Below the pieces are notes generated by a model. It was given only the letters and a program-made list of their open reading frames with translations. It did no database searches and was not told the origin of the DNA. A program made the position numbers and the translations under genes. Below, one piece after another: positions 1 through 9,022 of a DNA stretch of 64,000 bases. The stretch lies in the NCBI GenBank assembly GCA_023639215.1, contig CP097899.1, positions 2,047,001-2,111,000 on the forward strand, in the 5' to 3' direction. This DNA is from Candidatus Pristimantibacillus lignocellulolyticus (GTDB lineage: Bacteria > Bacillota > Bacilli > Paenibacillales > Paenibacillaceae). The stretch's first letter is position 1, and every line of letters starts with the position of its first letter.

Positions 1-3000
1 ATGTCGATGGTGTGATAACGGATATGGGTTCAGTATCTGAAGAAGAAATGACCTTACAACCAGGATGGTTTGGACTTCGCTCTTGGTATGGATCTAAGGA
101 GATGACGGTTAGCAATTTGAAAATCGTTGAATTGGAATCGTTGCCTAAGCTTCAAATTGCTTCCGAAGTAGATATGATTAACAAAGATGGTTTGGGAGTT
201 ACGGTATATAAAGATTTCCCAGGCATTGTCGAATATCAAGTCGGTGATCGTAAGCTTCAGGCTAACGTGGAGCAAACGAATAGTATAAAGATCAACAATA
301 CAGAATATGTACCACAAACCGTCTCTACCAAAGAGGGGGATAACAAATATCTGTATACGATGACAATTGATGAGATTGGCGTCGTAATTGATGCACATAT
401 TGAAGTGAAAGAGAACCATGTGGTTCGTTTTGCAATCGATAAAATTACAGAAAAACCAGACGGTGTTGTCGTTCGCTCGGTACAATTGAACAATTCCCTA
501 ATCCATGTAAATAGTTCTATGGATGACGCTACGTATGCGTGGAACAAATCCGATGGAGCATGGCACGGACTTACGGAAGATATCGTTGAAAATATGTCGC
601 TGATGAAGCAGAGCGGTACTACTGGAGTTACCATGGCTATGGTCAGTGCAAATGGTTTGGGAGCATCGGTAGAGAACAACGTATACAGCGGTGGTAACAA
701 ATTGATTGTGGATACTGAGAAGAAACCACTTGTCAATAAAGTTACAGTGAAACCAGGAACTTGGACTTATCGTCATCTGCAAAGTAATGAAATTGAAGAG
801 TTGCCTTGGTACGAAGTTGTCGTGACCGGAGACCAGAATAATGATGGTAAAACAGATTGGCAGGATGCGGCTGTCGCTTATCGAACATTTATTTTCGATG
901 AACCGTTTGGCGCACAAGATATTAAGAATAACATGATGTACATTGCTTTCAACTTTGCAAGCCAAGCAAATGATCCGTTCTTGAACACATTGGATACGGG
1001 AAAGGTGCTATACAATTATACAGACGGATTTGGCCAAATGATTCTTCACAAAGGCTATCAAGCTGAAGGGCATGACGATGATATTCCTTCCTACTCTAAT
1101 ATTGGCGTAAGACAAGGTGGATTGAAAGATTTCAACTATTTGATCGATGAGGGGGATAAGTACAACCTCAATATAGGTGTCCATATTAATGCAACAGAAT
1201 ATCAACTTGATGCGAATGAGCTAAACTATTCTGACTTAAATGGTGCTGCAACTAATAGATTGTCAAAAGGTTGGGATTGGATCGACACGGCTTACTATGT
1301 GGATCAGACAAAGGACGTTTTAAGTGGTAATCTGAAGAAACGATTTGAAAATCTATATAATTTGACGAAAGATCCTACTAACCCGAATGATCCTGCTTTA
1401 GATTTCTATTATATCGATGTTTATACGGGTAACGATTATAATGCTCGTAAGTTATTACAATATGCTAATGATCTTGGACTAAAAATAGGAACAGAATTTG
1501 CCGGCCCATTAGAACCAGGCTCAACCTTTGTTCACTGGGGTCCGGACTTAGGATATCCGAATAAAGGAAATAAGAGTGTCCTTTCAAGAATGGTAAAAAA
1601 TAATCTAGATATCTTTGTAGGAAATGCATTGTTTAAAGGTCAGAAAATACCTGTTGTAGCTACTTGGGGTGATTCCAAACCAGATATGCAACAAGGTGTA
1701 ACTGTATTTTTCAACGAAGTATTACCGACTAAGTTTATGCAACATTATGGCGTTCTGAAATATGAAGAAGATCAAATTACTTTTGAAAACGACGTAGTTT
1801 CAAAAAGAAACAAAACGACAGGTATGATTGAACTGTCCAAAGACGGAAAATTAATCTCTTCTTGGGCAGATTCTGGAACGACTACTGATGAAGCAGTCCG
1901 TCATACGGGCGAAGCAAATTCTTTAATTCCTTGGACTTGGGATGTTAAGGATAATACAACTCTAGGTATCAATGACGGAGCGAAGCTATATCACTGGAAT
2001 ACAAAAGGAAATGTGACGACTTGGGAATTAACAGATGAGTTTAAAGATGTGAAAGAATTCAATATGTATGAGTTAACTCAACAAGGTAAAGTGCTTGTTG
2101 ACAAACTTGTTGCTGAGAATGGATCACTAACGATTACCCAAGCTAAGAAAAATACGCCATATGTATTGTACGCAGCATCTGCTAATGCGGAAAATATAGT
2201 ACCTGCTGCTGGAAACTGGGGAGAAGGCAGTTTAATTAAAGATTTCGCTTTCAACTCAGAGGCGTTCAATACTCCAGGTTCATGGACAGTTGATGATTCT
2301 AGTAACATTGCGATCAAGGTAGTACCAGGTGATGTTGAATATGATACAACTAAAGAAATGAAAAATTCGAACTGGAATAGATACGCAGAAGTTGGAAGTA
2401 AGGCAGGCGTATTGTCACAAGAAATTACTGGTTTACAGCCTGGTCAGGATTATACTGTCGGTGTATGGACGTTGACAGAGCCGGGAAGAGAATCTTCACT
2501 TCAAGTTACAGTCGATGGCAAAACCTATACAAGTGTTGTTTCAGGGATAGATGGTACTCATCAATCATCCTTTAAGTATGTTGGTACGAAATGGCAACGG
2601 ATGAACGTTGAATTTAAGGTTCCAGCTGGAGTTACTACTGCATCAGTGAAGCTGGTAGCGGAAGCGGGAACAGGTACTGTACAATTTGATGATGCCCGTA
2701 TTTGGGAACATGTCACAGTTGAAAAGGATCCTACAAATAAAGGTTATATTGTGTACGAGGATTTCGAAAATGTATATGAAGGTTGGGGACCGTTTGAATA
2801 TGGCGGCGGATCATTACAAATTCATATTGCAAGCGACCGAAGCAATCCGAATGATAATAATCCAATCGTTTCGAGATCCGAAAACAAAATTGGTCCGGTA
2901 ATGACTTGGGTTCTAAATGGAGAAAATTCGTTAAAGCTTAACGAAACAGATGTTGGTAAATTAATTAAAACGAATGAGTCCAGTGTGAAATTGGAACCTA

Positions 3001-4409
3001 ATAATGATTATGATTTAGGATTTATTTATACGTCGGAAGCGTCCGCAACTTATGAAGTTTCGGTAAAATCACGCAGTACAGGAGACATTGTACTTCAAGA
3101 AACGCTTACTAAACATGCTAATCCAGGTAATAAAGCTGGAGAAAATGGTGGTTACATCCGATTCCAGCAAAACTTTACGACTGGGAATCAAGATGATTAC
3201 CAAGTGATTTTCAAATTGGTATCAAAAACAACGGGTACAGCTACTTCGGATTATGCATTAATTCTAGATGACTTCTATATTAAAGCTGATGATGTAAATA
3301 TCTCGAAGGAACTTCTAGAGCAATCCATTGCTGATGTTTTAGAATTGAACAGCTCGGATTATACATCTGAATCATGGGCAAATGTAGAAGCAGCTCTTGC
3401 TGAGGCTGAGGAAATCTTAAATGATGCTAAAGCTACAGTTATCTTGTTAGATCAAGCAAGATTAAATCTTGAACAGGCAATAAAAGGTCTTGTATTGGTA
3501 GCAACTATTGTGGAAATCGAGAAAGTAACGGTTGATACAGAAGTGGGCTCAGCACCGAAACTACCTAGCGAGGTAAATGTGACTCTAAGTAATGAAGTGA
3601 CGAAGAAAGCTTCGGTTGTGTGGGAAACGATTGATTCTTCTAGCTATGCACAGATCGGTACTTTTGAGGTGAAAGGGTCAGTTGCTGGAACGGATATAAA
3701 AGCAATTGCAACTGTTAATGTTAAGGAGAAAGATAGCGGCAATCCGGGTCCGGGAACGAATCCAGGAACAACACCTACTCCGACTCCAACTCCGACACCG
3801 ACTCCAGATCCAGGAACTGGAACCAATCCGGATCCGGAAACGGGTACACCAAAACAATTTGAAGATACTGTAAATCACTGGGCAAACAAAGAAATTAGTG
3901 ATTTAGTGAGCAAGGGTATCATCAAGGGCAAAACAGATCAGAAATTTGAGCCTAATGCTACAGTAAACCGTGCTGAAATCGCAACTATGCTAGCACGAGC
4001 ATTCGGTCTTGAGCCAAGTGGAGCAACAACATTTAATGATGTTCCAGAAGATAAGTGGTATAGCGATAGCATTATTGCCGCGACGGAGGCGGGATTGTTA
4101 AAAGGATACGGAGGTAATTTGTTCGGACCTACAAATTCTTTAACTCGTCAAGAAATGGCAGTAATTATCGTAAGAGCACTTGAAATGAAAGGGAAGTTGC
4201 CAGATGTATCAGATAATATCGATACTACAACACTTGCTAAATATAAAGACGCAGATCAAGCTGCGCTATGGTCTAAGCAAGCATTGGCTATTTCTATTGA
4301 ACTCGGTCTAATTCAAGGAACTCCGGATATGAAACTTAATCCTAAAGATAATCTGACGCGTGCAGAGGCAGCAGTCTTATTTAGCAGATTATTGAAGTAT
4401 TTGTCCTAA
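1..4409 (+). CDS. Endo-alpha-N-acetylgalactosaminidase (GH101), SLH-anchored, 5' end outside window
   Basis: This secreted glycosidase is predicted to release Gal-beta-1,3-GalNAc from O-glycoproteins (mucin-type glycans). The frame is open to the left edge, so the signal peptide and N-terminus lie upstream; a GTG at 12 is only the first in-window start codon. Counting from that GTG, the family's nucleophile region is DFYYIDVY with Asp469 and the acid/base region is IGTEFAGP with Glu495. Then follow beta-sandwich or carbohydrate-binding-like regions, a FIVAR-like helical module (about 1100-1160), a group-4 Ig-like domain (about 1165-1240), a Pro-Thr/Pro-Gly linker, and three SLH repeats (about 1280-1465) that bind secondary wall polymer. 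The family assignment is firm; the exact substrate is inferred. A hairpin terminator follows directly. Confidence 0.9.
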   Translation, partial: VDGVITDMGSVSEEEMTLQPGWFGLRSWYGSKEMTVSNLKIVELESLPKLQIASEVDMINKDGLGVTVYKDFPGIVEYQVGDRKLQANVEQTNSIKINNTEYVPQTVSTKEGDNKYLYTMTIDEIGVVIDAHIEVKENHVVRFAIDKITEKPDGVVVRSVQLNNSLIHVNSSMDDATYAWNKSDGAWHGLTEDIVENMSLMKQSGTTGVTMAMVSANGLGASVENNVYSGGNKLIVDTEKKPLVNKVTVKPGTWTYRHLQSNEIEELPWYEVVVTGDQNNDGKTDWQDAAVAYRTFIFDEPFGAQDIKNNMMYIAFNFASQANDPFLNTLDTGKVLYNYTDGFGQMILHKGYQAEGHDDDIPSYSNIGVRQGGLKDFNYLIDEGDKYNLNIGVHINATEYQLDANELNYSDLNGAATNRLSKGWDWIDTAYYVDQTKDVLSGNLKKRFENLYNLTKDPTNPNDPALDFYYIDVYTGNDYNARKLLQYANDLGLKIGTEFAGPLEPGSTFVHWGPDLGYPNKGNKSVLSRMVKNNLDIFVGNALFKGQKIPVVATWGDSKPDMQQGVTVFFNEVLPTKFMQHYGVLKYEEDQITFENDVVSKRNKTTGMIELSKDGKLISSWADSGTTTDEAVRHTGEANSLIPWTWDVKDNTTLGINDGAKLYHWNTKGNVTTWELTDEFKDVKEFNMYELTQQGKVLVDKLVAENGSLTITQAKKNTPYVLYAASANAENIVPAAGNWGEGSLIKDFAFNSEAFNTPGSWTVDDSSNIAIKVVPGDVEYDTTKEMKNSNWNRYAEVGSKAGVLSQEITGLQPGQDYTVGVWTLTEPGRESSLQVTVDGKTYTSVVSGIDGTHQSSFKYVGTKWQRMNVEFKVPAGVTTASVKLVAEAGTGTVQFDDARIWEHVTVEKDPTNKGYIVYEDFENVYEGWGPFEYGGGSLQIHIASDRSNPNDNNPIVSRSENKIGPVMTWVLNGENSLKLNETDVGKLIKTNESSVKLEPNNDYDLGFIYTSEASATYEVSVKSRSTGDIVLQETLTKHANPGNKAGENGGYIRFQQNFTTGNQDDYQVIFKLVSKTTGTATSDYALILDDFYIKADDVNISKELLEQSIADVLELNSSDYTSESWANVEAALAEAEEILNDAKATVILLDQARLNLEQAIKGLVLVATIVEIEKVTVDTEVGSAPKLPSEVNVTLSNEVTKKASVVWETIDSSSYAQIGTFEVKGSVAGTDIKAIATVNVKEKDSGNPGPGTNPGTTPTPTPTPTPTPDPGTGTNPDPETGTPKQFEDTVNHWANKEISDLVSKGIIKGKTDQKFEPNATVNRAEIATMLARAFGLEPSGATTFNDVPEDKWYSDSIIAATEAGLLKGYGGNLFGPTNSLTRQEMAVIIVRALEMKGKLPDVSDNIDTTTLAKYKDADQAALWSKQALAISIELGLIQGTPDMKLNPKDNLTRAEAAVLFSRLLKYLS

Positions 4410-4453
4410 TAGATTGTTTGCTAAGTACACTTAGTACAATCTCAATATGAAAA

Positions 4454-4490
4454 GCGAGCTTTGGATGCAAATCCAGAGCTCGTTTTTTTT
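4454..4490 (+). terminator. Rho-independent terminator of the GH101 gene
   Basis: An inverted repeat CGAGCTTTGGA / TCCAGAGCTCG with a short loop is followed by a run of eight T residues, 45 bases after the stop codon. Confidence 0.85.
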
Positions 4491-4608
4491 CTCGGATTTT
4501 TCAACTTTTATCACCAAACGGCAAGAATGGTAGGGCAATTTTCATTTATAATAATGATATACTAGCCGTAATAAAATTTTTGTTATCGGAGAAGGAGAGG
4601 TACTGATT

Positions 4609-4968
4609 TTGAAGAATAATATCATTGAATACTGTTTAAATAAAAACGGAGCGATTAAGGAATATCCTTTCGGACCCGAACCAATGGTGATCAAAATTGC
4701 AGGCAAAATGTTCGCGCTTATTTTTGAGAATAAAGGGGAAGATTCATATATCAATTTAAAGTGCGACCCAGTGATTGCGGAAAATTTGAGAGAGCAACAT
4801 GAGAATGTTAGACCAGGGTACCATATGAACAAGAAACATTGGAATACAATAACAATGGATGGTTCTTTACCAGAGTCAGATGTTTTTGCAATGATTGACC
4901 ACTCTTACGATATGGTTGTCAAAAAACTTCCTAAGAACCTTCGAGAATCTATACTAGAAATGAACTAA
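4609..4968 (+). CDS. MmcQ/YjbR family protein
   Basis: This 119-residue protein belongs to the MmcQ/YjbR double-wing family, a compact fold thought to bind DNA. Family hallmarks are the early PFGPEPMVIKIAGKMFAL strand pair, the central INLKCDP segment and the late MNKKHWNTITMDGSLP motif, with length typical of the family. The start is a TTG preceded by GAAGGAGAGG with 8-base spacing; no better ATG exists. It stands alone between two terminator or promoter regions. No precise function is established for the family, and none can be read from the neighbours. Confidence 0.8.
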   Translation: MKNNIIEYCLNKNGAIKEYPFGPEPMVIKIAGKMFALIFENKGEDSYINLKCDPVIAENLREQHENVRPGYHMNKKHWNTITMDGSLPESDVFAMIDHSYDMVVKKLPKNLRESILEMN

Positions 4969-5057
4969 AGAGCATCCTGAATATTCCCATTTATAATAAA
5001 TGCATATAATATTTATTCTAACGAAAGTTACACGACGGATAATATGGAGGAAGAACA

Positions 5058-5756
5058 ATGGAGATATTAGAACTACCAATTGAATTTGAATTTAATGGAC
5101 AAAAAAATTGCATTTATCCTAGCTTAATTATATTGAATAATGAATTAACTTTAGTTGATACAGGATATACAAATTTTCTAACTTTAATTGAAAATGAGAT
5201 AATGAAAAATGGATTTCAAATGAAGTGTTTGAAGAATATTATTATTACTCACTACGATGATGATCATATAGGTTCCTTATATGATTTCAAAGAAAAGTAT
5301 CCTTGGATTAACATTATAGCTAGTGATATTGAATCGAAATATATTAGTGGTGAAATGAAGTCAGAGAGATTGGTTCAAGCAGAAGAAATGCTAGAAAATA
5401 TGCCAAATGAAGAAATAGAATTTGGTAAATGGTTTGTACAGCAATTAAACAATTTGAAGCATGTTGCTATTGATACAAAGGTATGTGATGGTGATATGAT
5501 TCTAGAAAATAAATGTAGAATTGTCGCAACGCCAGGGCACACTTCTGGGCATATTTCATTATATTTTCCAAGTATTAATAGTGTAATTACAGGTGATGCA
5601 GCTGTTCATGAGAATGATGAATTGGACATTGCTAATCCAGACTTTTGTTTAAATGTTGAGAGTGCTGAACTGTCTTTGAAAAAGCTTGAAAATCTTAAAG
5701 CTGAAACCTACTATTGTTATCATGGTGGAAAATACTTAATGCAAAATAATAATTAA
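5058..5756 (+). CDS. MBL-fold metallo-hydrolase
   Basis: A 232-residue stand-alone metallo-beta-lactamase-fold hydrolase. The metal site is visible as THYDDDHIG (His65, Asp67, Asp69, His70), PGHTSGH (His161), TGDA (Asp180) and a late CYHGG (His222). The second His of the canonical HxHxDH motif is replaced by Asp (H-x-D-x-D-H), a variant known in some MBL subfamilies, so activity is still likely. There is no signal peptide, so it is cytoplasmic. Start ATG has GGAGGAAGAACA upstream. Substrate unknown; glyoxalase II, lactonase or RNase roles cannot be told apart. The next gene follows after 17 bases with its own ribosome binding site, so the two may be co-transcribed. Confidence 0.85.
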   Translation: MEILELPIEFEFNGQKNCIYPSLIILNNELTLVDTGYTNFLTLIENEIMKNGFQMKCLKNIIITHYDDDHIGSLYDFKEKYPWINIIASDIESKYISGEMKSERLVQAEEMLENMPNEEIEFGKWFVQQLNNLKHVAIDTKVCDGDMILENKCRIVATPGHTSGHISLYFPSINSVITGDAAVHENDELDIANPDFCLNVESAELSLKKLENLKAETYYCYHGGKYLMQNNN

Positions 5757-5773
5757 TGTAGGGGGAGAACAGA

Positions 5774-6142
5774 ATGGAAGTTTTCGCAGAGTATTTAGAG
5801 AAAATTGATAACCCGCAACACCGTGAACGAATGGAAGAAATTTTCACGTGGGTGATGAATACATTTACAGAATTAGAACCGAAAATTGCATGGAATCAGC
5901 CTATGTTTACCGATCACGACACGTTTATTATTGGATTTAGCATATCTAAAAATCATATGTCTATTGCACCTGAAATTCCTGGAATTAATCAATTTTCAAA
6001 CGAAATTGTACAGGCAGGTTATGATCACACCAAAAATTTGTTCCGCATCAAGTGGACAAGTCCGGTTGATTACACATTACTTAAGAAGATCATTGAGTTT
6101 AATATTATGGATAAGGCAGATTGTAAAACTTTTTGGCGTTAA
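5774..6142 (+). CDS. DUF1801 protein, YdhG/Fra-like putative iron chaperone
   Basis: A 122-residue DUF1801 protein. It resembles Bacillus subtilis YdhG (Fra), a frataxin-like iron donor: the first half carries [20 protein letters not shown] and the middle [13 protein letters not shown], both characteristic of that subgroup. There is no signal peptide or membrane segment. The start ATG has a strong AGGGGGAGA site and lies 17 bases after the MBL hydrolase. Family membership is clear; the iron-chaperone role is transferred from Fra and is inference. A second DUF1801 protein follows about 50 bases downstream, so this is a small cluster of two diverged members. Confidence 0.75.
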   Translation: MEVFAEYLEKIDNPQHRERMEEIFTWVMNTFTELEPKIAWNQPMFTDHDTFIIGFSISKNHMSIAPEIPGINQFSNEIVQAGYDHTKNLFRIKWTSPVDYTLLKKIIEFNIMDKADCKTFWR

Positions 6143-6192
6143 TAATTAATCTTATAAAACAACTTTTCTGTACATGAAAGGGGACATAACAA

Positions 6193-6531
6193 ATGAGTCA
6201 AGAAGTAAAGGATTTTATTGAAGCATTAGAACCATGGCAGTGTGTACTATCTACTAATCTTCGTGATGTTGTAATTGAAGCGATACCTGATGCACAAGAA
6301 CGTATGCAATATAAGAAACCCCACTTTTTGAAAAATGGAAAATACGCAGCTGTTATATCTACCTCCAAGGATGCGGTCAGTTTTACGATTTTTAATACAT
6401 CTGAATTACAACTTCCAGAAGATCTGTTCAGTGGACCGGTGGAACGGAGGACTTTGAAGCTAAGAAAAGGAGACACGGTTGATGCTACTCAGTTAGTATC
6501 TTGGGTCAGACAAGCTTCAAGCTCACTTTAG
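6193..6531 (+). CDS. DUF1801 domain protein
   Basis: A 112-residue protein of the DUF1801 family, diverged from its upstream neighbour. Visible family features are the N-terminal helix VKDFIEALEPWQ, the central RMQYKKPHFLKNGKYAAVISTSKDAVSFTI strands, and a C-terminal helix. The start ATG has AAAGGGGACAT upstream. It is soluble with no signal peptide. No enzymatic residues can be pointed to. A GC-rich hairpin about 90 bases downstream probably ends the transcript. Confidence 0.7.
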   Translation: MSQEVKDFIEALEPWQCVLSTNLRDVVIEAIPDAQERMQYKKPHFLKNGKYAAVISTSKDAVSFTIFNTSELQLPEDLFSGPVERRTLKLRKGDTVDATQLVSWVRQASSSL

Positions 6532-6619
6532 TGTTATCGAAAACATACTTAAAGAACCATAGCGTTAACCCTGATTATGTTCTTATTGAAATACTTTAAT
6601 AATTTGATAAGTTTCGAGT

Positions 6620-6658
6620 AAGCTCCTCCCCAGTTAACGCTGGTGGGGAGCTTATTTT
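6620..6658 (+). terminator. Terminator downstream of the DUF1801 gene
   Basis: AAGCTCCTCCCCAG and CTGGTGGGGAGCTT form a strong hairpin with a 6-base loop and two internal mismatches, followed by a T-rich stretch. Confidence 0.7.
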
Positions 6659-6733
6659 TATATGTTATCGGATGATGTGGTAGCATTACTTTAGTAGTAT
6701 AGGTTTTTTGGCAGAGTGATACTCTTATGTAGG

Positions 6734-6883
6734 GTATCAGATTCATATTTGAAGAAAATATTGAGACAGTTGGTTGTTGCGGGGTTGGTAACATCAAGTG
6801 CTTCTAAAGATGGCGGGTATCAATTAGCACGATCAATTAAAAAAAGTTTACTTATCTGGCCTATTAGAAGAGGGAAAGTTTGA
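6734..6883 (+). pseudogene. Remnant of an Rrf2-family transcriptional regulator
   Basis: Codons from 6734 to the TGA at 6881 read SDSYLKKILRQLVVAGLVTS followed by a SASKDGGYQLAR segment. This matches the recognition helix and wing of Rrf2 regulators (consensus YLxxILxxLxxAGLVxSxxGxxGGYxLAR). The N-terminal helices and the C-terminal half are missing, and no start or ribosome binding site is present. A second open stretch in another frame runs to about 6915. I read this as a decayed fragment, not a functional gene. The rest of 6659-6989 shows no other gene. Confidence 0.6.
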
Positions 6884-6989
6884 AAACGGTTGGATAGAAT
6901 GGGATAAGGAATAGATATGACCTATACTTTCACATTTAGACAGTTTGAAATGATGGGTTAACAGTATTAATAATTAACTTCATAAACAT

Positions 6990-7035
6990 AAAAATCCGAA
7001 CGTAGTTGTAACATTATAACTACGTTCGGATTTTT
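6990..7035. terminator. Bidirectional terminator
   Basis: A perfect inverted repeat (arms AAAAATCCGAACGTAGTT and its complement around a 10-base loop) with A-run before and T-run after. It can terminate the minus-strand DUF4825 lipoprotein gene and rightward transcription. Confidence 0.9.
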
Positions 7036-7049
7036 ATGTTTCAGACGGT

Positions 7050-7553
7050 TCAATTCGGTGCAATCACTTCTTTGAATTTAAATATTCTAGAAATATTCAG
7101 TGAAACTAAGCCTTCTAGGGATGATGTGGAGTCAAAGTTTTGTAAATCATTGTAATAAAATTCATTCAATTGTTCACGAGTTATTCGAAGCGTTTGATCC
7201 CCAATATTATATTGAACCCAGTCTACATTCTGTACTAACGTTATTAAATAAGTAGTATTATAAACCATTTGTGTGAAGCCTTCATTTGTAGTTGGATTGA
7301 CACTAGAAGAATTATAACTAACTAAGATACCGTAAGGCTCTTCTTCTGTAGCTAGTTCAAAAGAGGTCAGCGATCCACTCAGTGGTAAGCCATTAAGAAT
7401 ATGACTAACAGCACTATTGTCACCTACAAAGCTGTTCTTATATTGAAATAAATCAGTATTTTCTGTTGATTGATTATTGCTTTGCGAACAGCCACTAATC
7501 ATGAATAGGCAGATACAAGCAATCCATATAAGTCTTGATGATTTTATATGCAA
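7050..7553 (-). CDS. Putative lipoprotein with DUF4825-like domain
   Basis: A 167-residue secreted lipoprotein. The signal peptide ends in a lipobox, ISGC, with Cys22 as the lipidation site. The mature part fits the DUF4825 pattern: YKNSFVGDNSAVSHILNGLP near the start, a TEEEPYGILVSYN strand in the middle and a C-terminal IGDQTLRITREQL segment. Members occur as lipoproteins or fused to peptidase-like proteins in Bacillales, but no function is established. Start ATG has GGAGGAATACC upstream. It is monocistronic, with a terminator immediately downstream. Confidence 0.65.
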   Translation of the reverse strand: MHIKSSRLIWIACICLFMISGCSQSNNQSTENTDLFQYKNSFVGDNSAVSHILNGLPLSGSLTSFELATEEEPYGILVSYNSSSVNPTTNEGFTQMVYNTTYLITLVQNVDWVQYNIGDQTLRITREQLNEFYYNDLQNFDSTSSLEGLVSLNISRIFKFKEVIAPN

Positions 7554-7645
7554 AGGTATTCCTCCAAGTATGTTTGATAAATATAAGTATACAACTTATT
7601 TTGGACAAACTTTCTTAGCAAATATGTGAAAATAGTGATTTTTAT

Positions 7646-7674
7646 TTGATATTAACAACAAAATATTATACACT
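7646..7674 (+). promoter_or_regulatory. Putative sigma-A promoter of the YhgE-like/PadR operon
   Basis: TTGATA at 7646-7651 and TACACT at 7669-7674, 17 bases apart. The palindrome at 7688-7715 begins just downstream and would cover the start of transcription. Confidence 0.5.
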
Positions 7675-7687
7675 ATTTATCATTCGA

Positions 7688-7715
7688 TCAAACTAGTTTA
7701 ATTAAACTAGTTTGA
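7688..7715. promoter_or_regulatory. 28-bp perfect palindrome, probable repressor operator
   Basis: The 28 bases are a perfect palindrome built from two copies of the 10-base palindrome AAACTAGTTT separated by AATT and flanked by TC/GA. It lies between the putative promoter and the start of the YhgE-like gene. The downstream PadR regulator is the obvious candidate ligand; this is inference. Confidence 0.65.
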
Positions 7716-7755
7716 ATGTACTGATTATATTTGAAGAAGAGAAGGGAATCATATT

Positions 7756-8961
7756 ATGAAATTTACACAGTTCTTAAAAACAAAAGGTGCTATTGGATCG
7801 ATCTTTATGGGGATTTTCTATGCGGTTGCAATGTTAGGAATTTTCTTGCCAGGTTATACGGCAATTCCAGTCAATATCGATCAATTACCTATTGCGATTA
7901 TTAATGATGATAAAGGTGAATATGGTGAAATGATCGCAGATCAGTTGCAAACAAATTTGCCATTCCAAGAAATAAATACGTCTATAACAAACGATCAAGC
8001 AATAAAACAATTAGAAAAAAATGACTTAGCTTTAGTAGTACACATTCCTGATACATTCTCTGAGGATATGCAAAATGGGGAAGTATCATCAAGCATTGAT
8101 TTCACAGTTAATGAAGCAGGGGCAACAGTTGTTTCGTCAACGATGACATCTGTTGTTAATGAAATCAACAATCAATTAAGCTCACAGTTCTCACAGCAAA
8201 CTGCTCAAGGCATTCTAATGAACTTTAACGTGCCAGAAGCTCAAGCTGCGGAAATGGCAGAAATGATTGAATCTTCGTATGTTGGTAACTTGGTGAGCAT
8301 TAATGAAATTCCTGATGGGATGCATAATAATATGCTACCAATGTTTTTAACAATGGCTGGTTATGTAGGAGCAATGATTGCAGCACTGCAATTAGTAGCG
8401 GCATTTAAGGAGAGTCGCGGGAAAGCAAGCAGAAAAAAATTATTCCTTTACGTACAATTAACAGCATTAATAATTGCTGTATTGTCCTCATTAGCTGCAA
8501 TGGGGATAGCTTATCTCGTAAATCAACCAAGCGGAGAACTTTTCTTTAGTATGTTTGGTCAACAAATCTTAAACTATATCGTAGCCTTTAACTTTACTGC
8601 GATGTTTGTTTTCTTAATCGGTGAAGGTGGAATGATATTGAACATTCCAGTGCTATTAATGCAAACACTTGCGAATGGTGCCACAATCTCACGTGATATG
8701 ATGTATGCACCGTATGAGTGGATGAGTTATATTTCACCAATGTACTATTCTGTACAAGCGTACTACGCAAACTTATTTGGCAGTAATAGTGCATCTCCGT
8801 ATATATGGGGAATGGTAGCTGTCGGATTAGGTGCGATGTTAATTAATGCTCTCATCATTACATTTGTACACAAATCAGTGCCAAGGGTGAACGAAATAAC
8901 TGCGAAAGAAACAAAGAATGATCCAAAGAATGTGAAGAATAGTACTGAAGTAATGGCTTAG
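7756..8961 (+). CDS. YhgE/Pip-like ABC-2-type membrane protein
   Basis: A 401-residue membrane protein of the YhgE/Pip and ABC-2 permease superfamily. One N-terminal membrane segment (about 15-36) is followed by a large extracytoplasmic domain (about 40-195) starting with the typical PVNIDQLPIAIINDDKGEYGE segment, then five or so membrane segments to about 375 and a charged tail. No ATPase is encoded next to it. Related proteins act in export or cell-envelope functions, and the substrate here is unknown. It is followed after 61 bases by a PadR regulator, a common pairing for drug-responsive transporters. Start ATG has AAGGGAATC upstream. Confidence 0.75.
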   Translation: MKFTQFLKTKGAIGSIFMGIFYAVAMLGIFLPGYTAIPVNIDQLPIAIINDDKGEYGEMIADQLQTNLPFQEINTSITNDQAIKQLEKNDLALVVHIPDTFSEDMQNGEVSSSIDFTVNEAGATVVSSTMTSVVNEINNQLSSQFSQQTAQGILMNFNVPEAQAAEMAEMIESSYVGNLVSINEIPDGMHNNMLPMFLTMAGYVGAMIAALQLVAAFKESRGKASRKKLFLYVQLTALIIAVLSSLAAMGIAYLVNQPSGELFFSMFGQQILNYIVAFNFTAMFVFLIGEGGMILNIPVLLMQTLANGATISRDMMYAPYEWMSYISPMYYSVQAYYANLFGSNSASPYIWGMVAVGLGAMLINALIITFVHKSVPRVNEITAKETKNDPKNVKNSTEVMA

Positions 8962-9022
8962 TTTTGCTACAATGAAGGTAATACTTGCCGCGAGGTAGTT
9001 TTTTACCGAAGGAGCGTAAAAC

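Noticed and set aside
3644..3878. Two minus-strand open frames over the Pro-Thr-Pro linker
   Set aside because: Low-complexity antisense shadows of the GH101 linker.
5250..5267. Inactivation of the MBL hydrolase because the second His of HxHxDH is Asp
   Set aside because: H-x-D-x-D-H is a known variant in functional MBL subfamilies and all other metal ligands are present.
6549..6797. Minus-strand open frame of 82 codons
   Set aside because: No ribosome binding site, overlaps a strong hairpin terminator and the antisense of the Rrf2 remnant.
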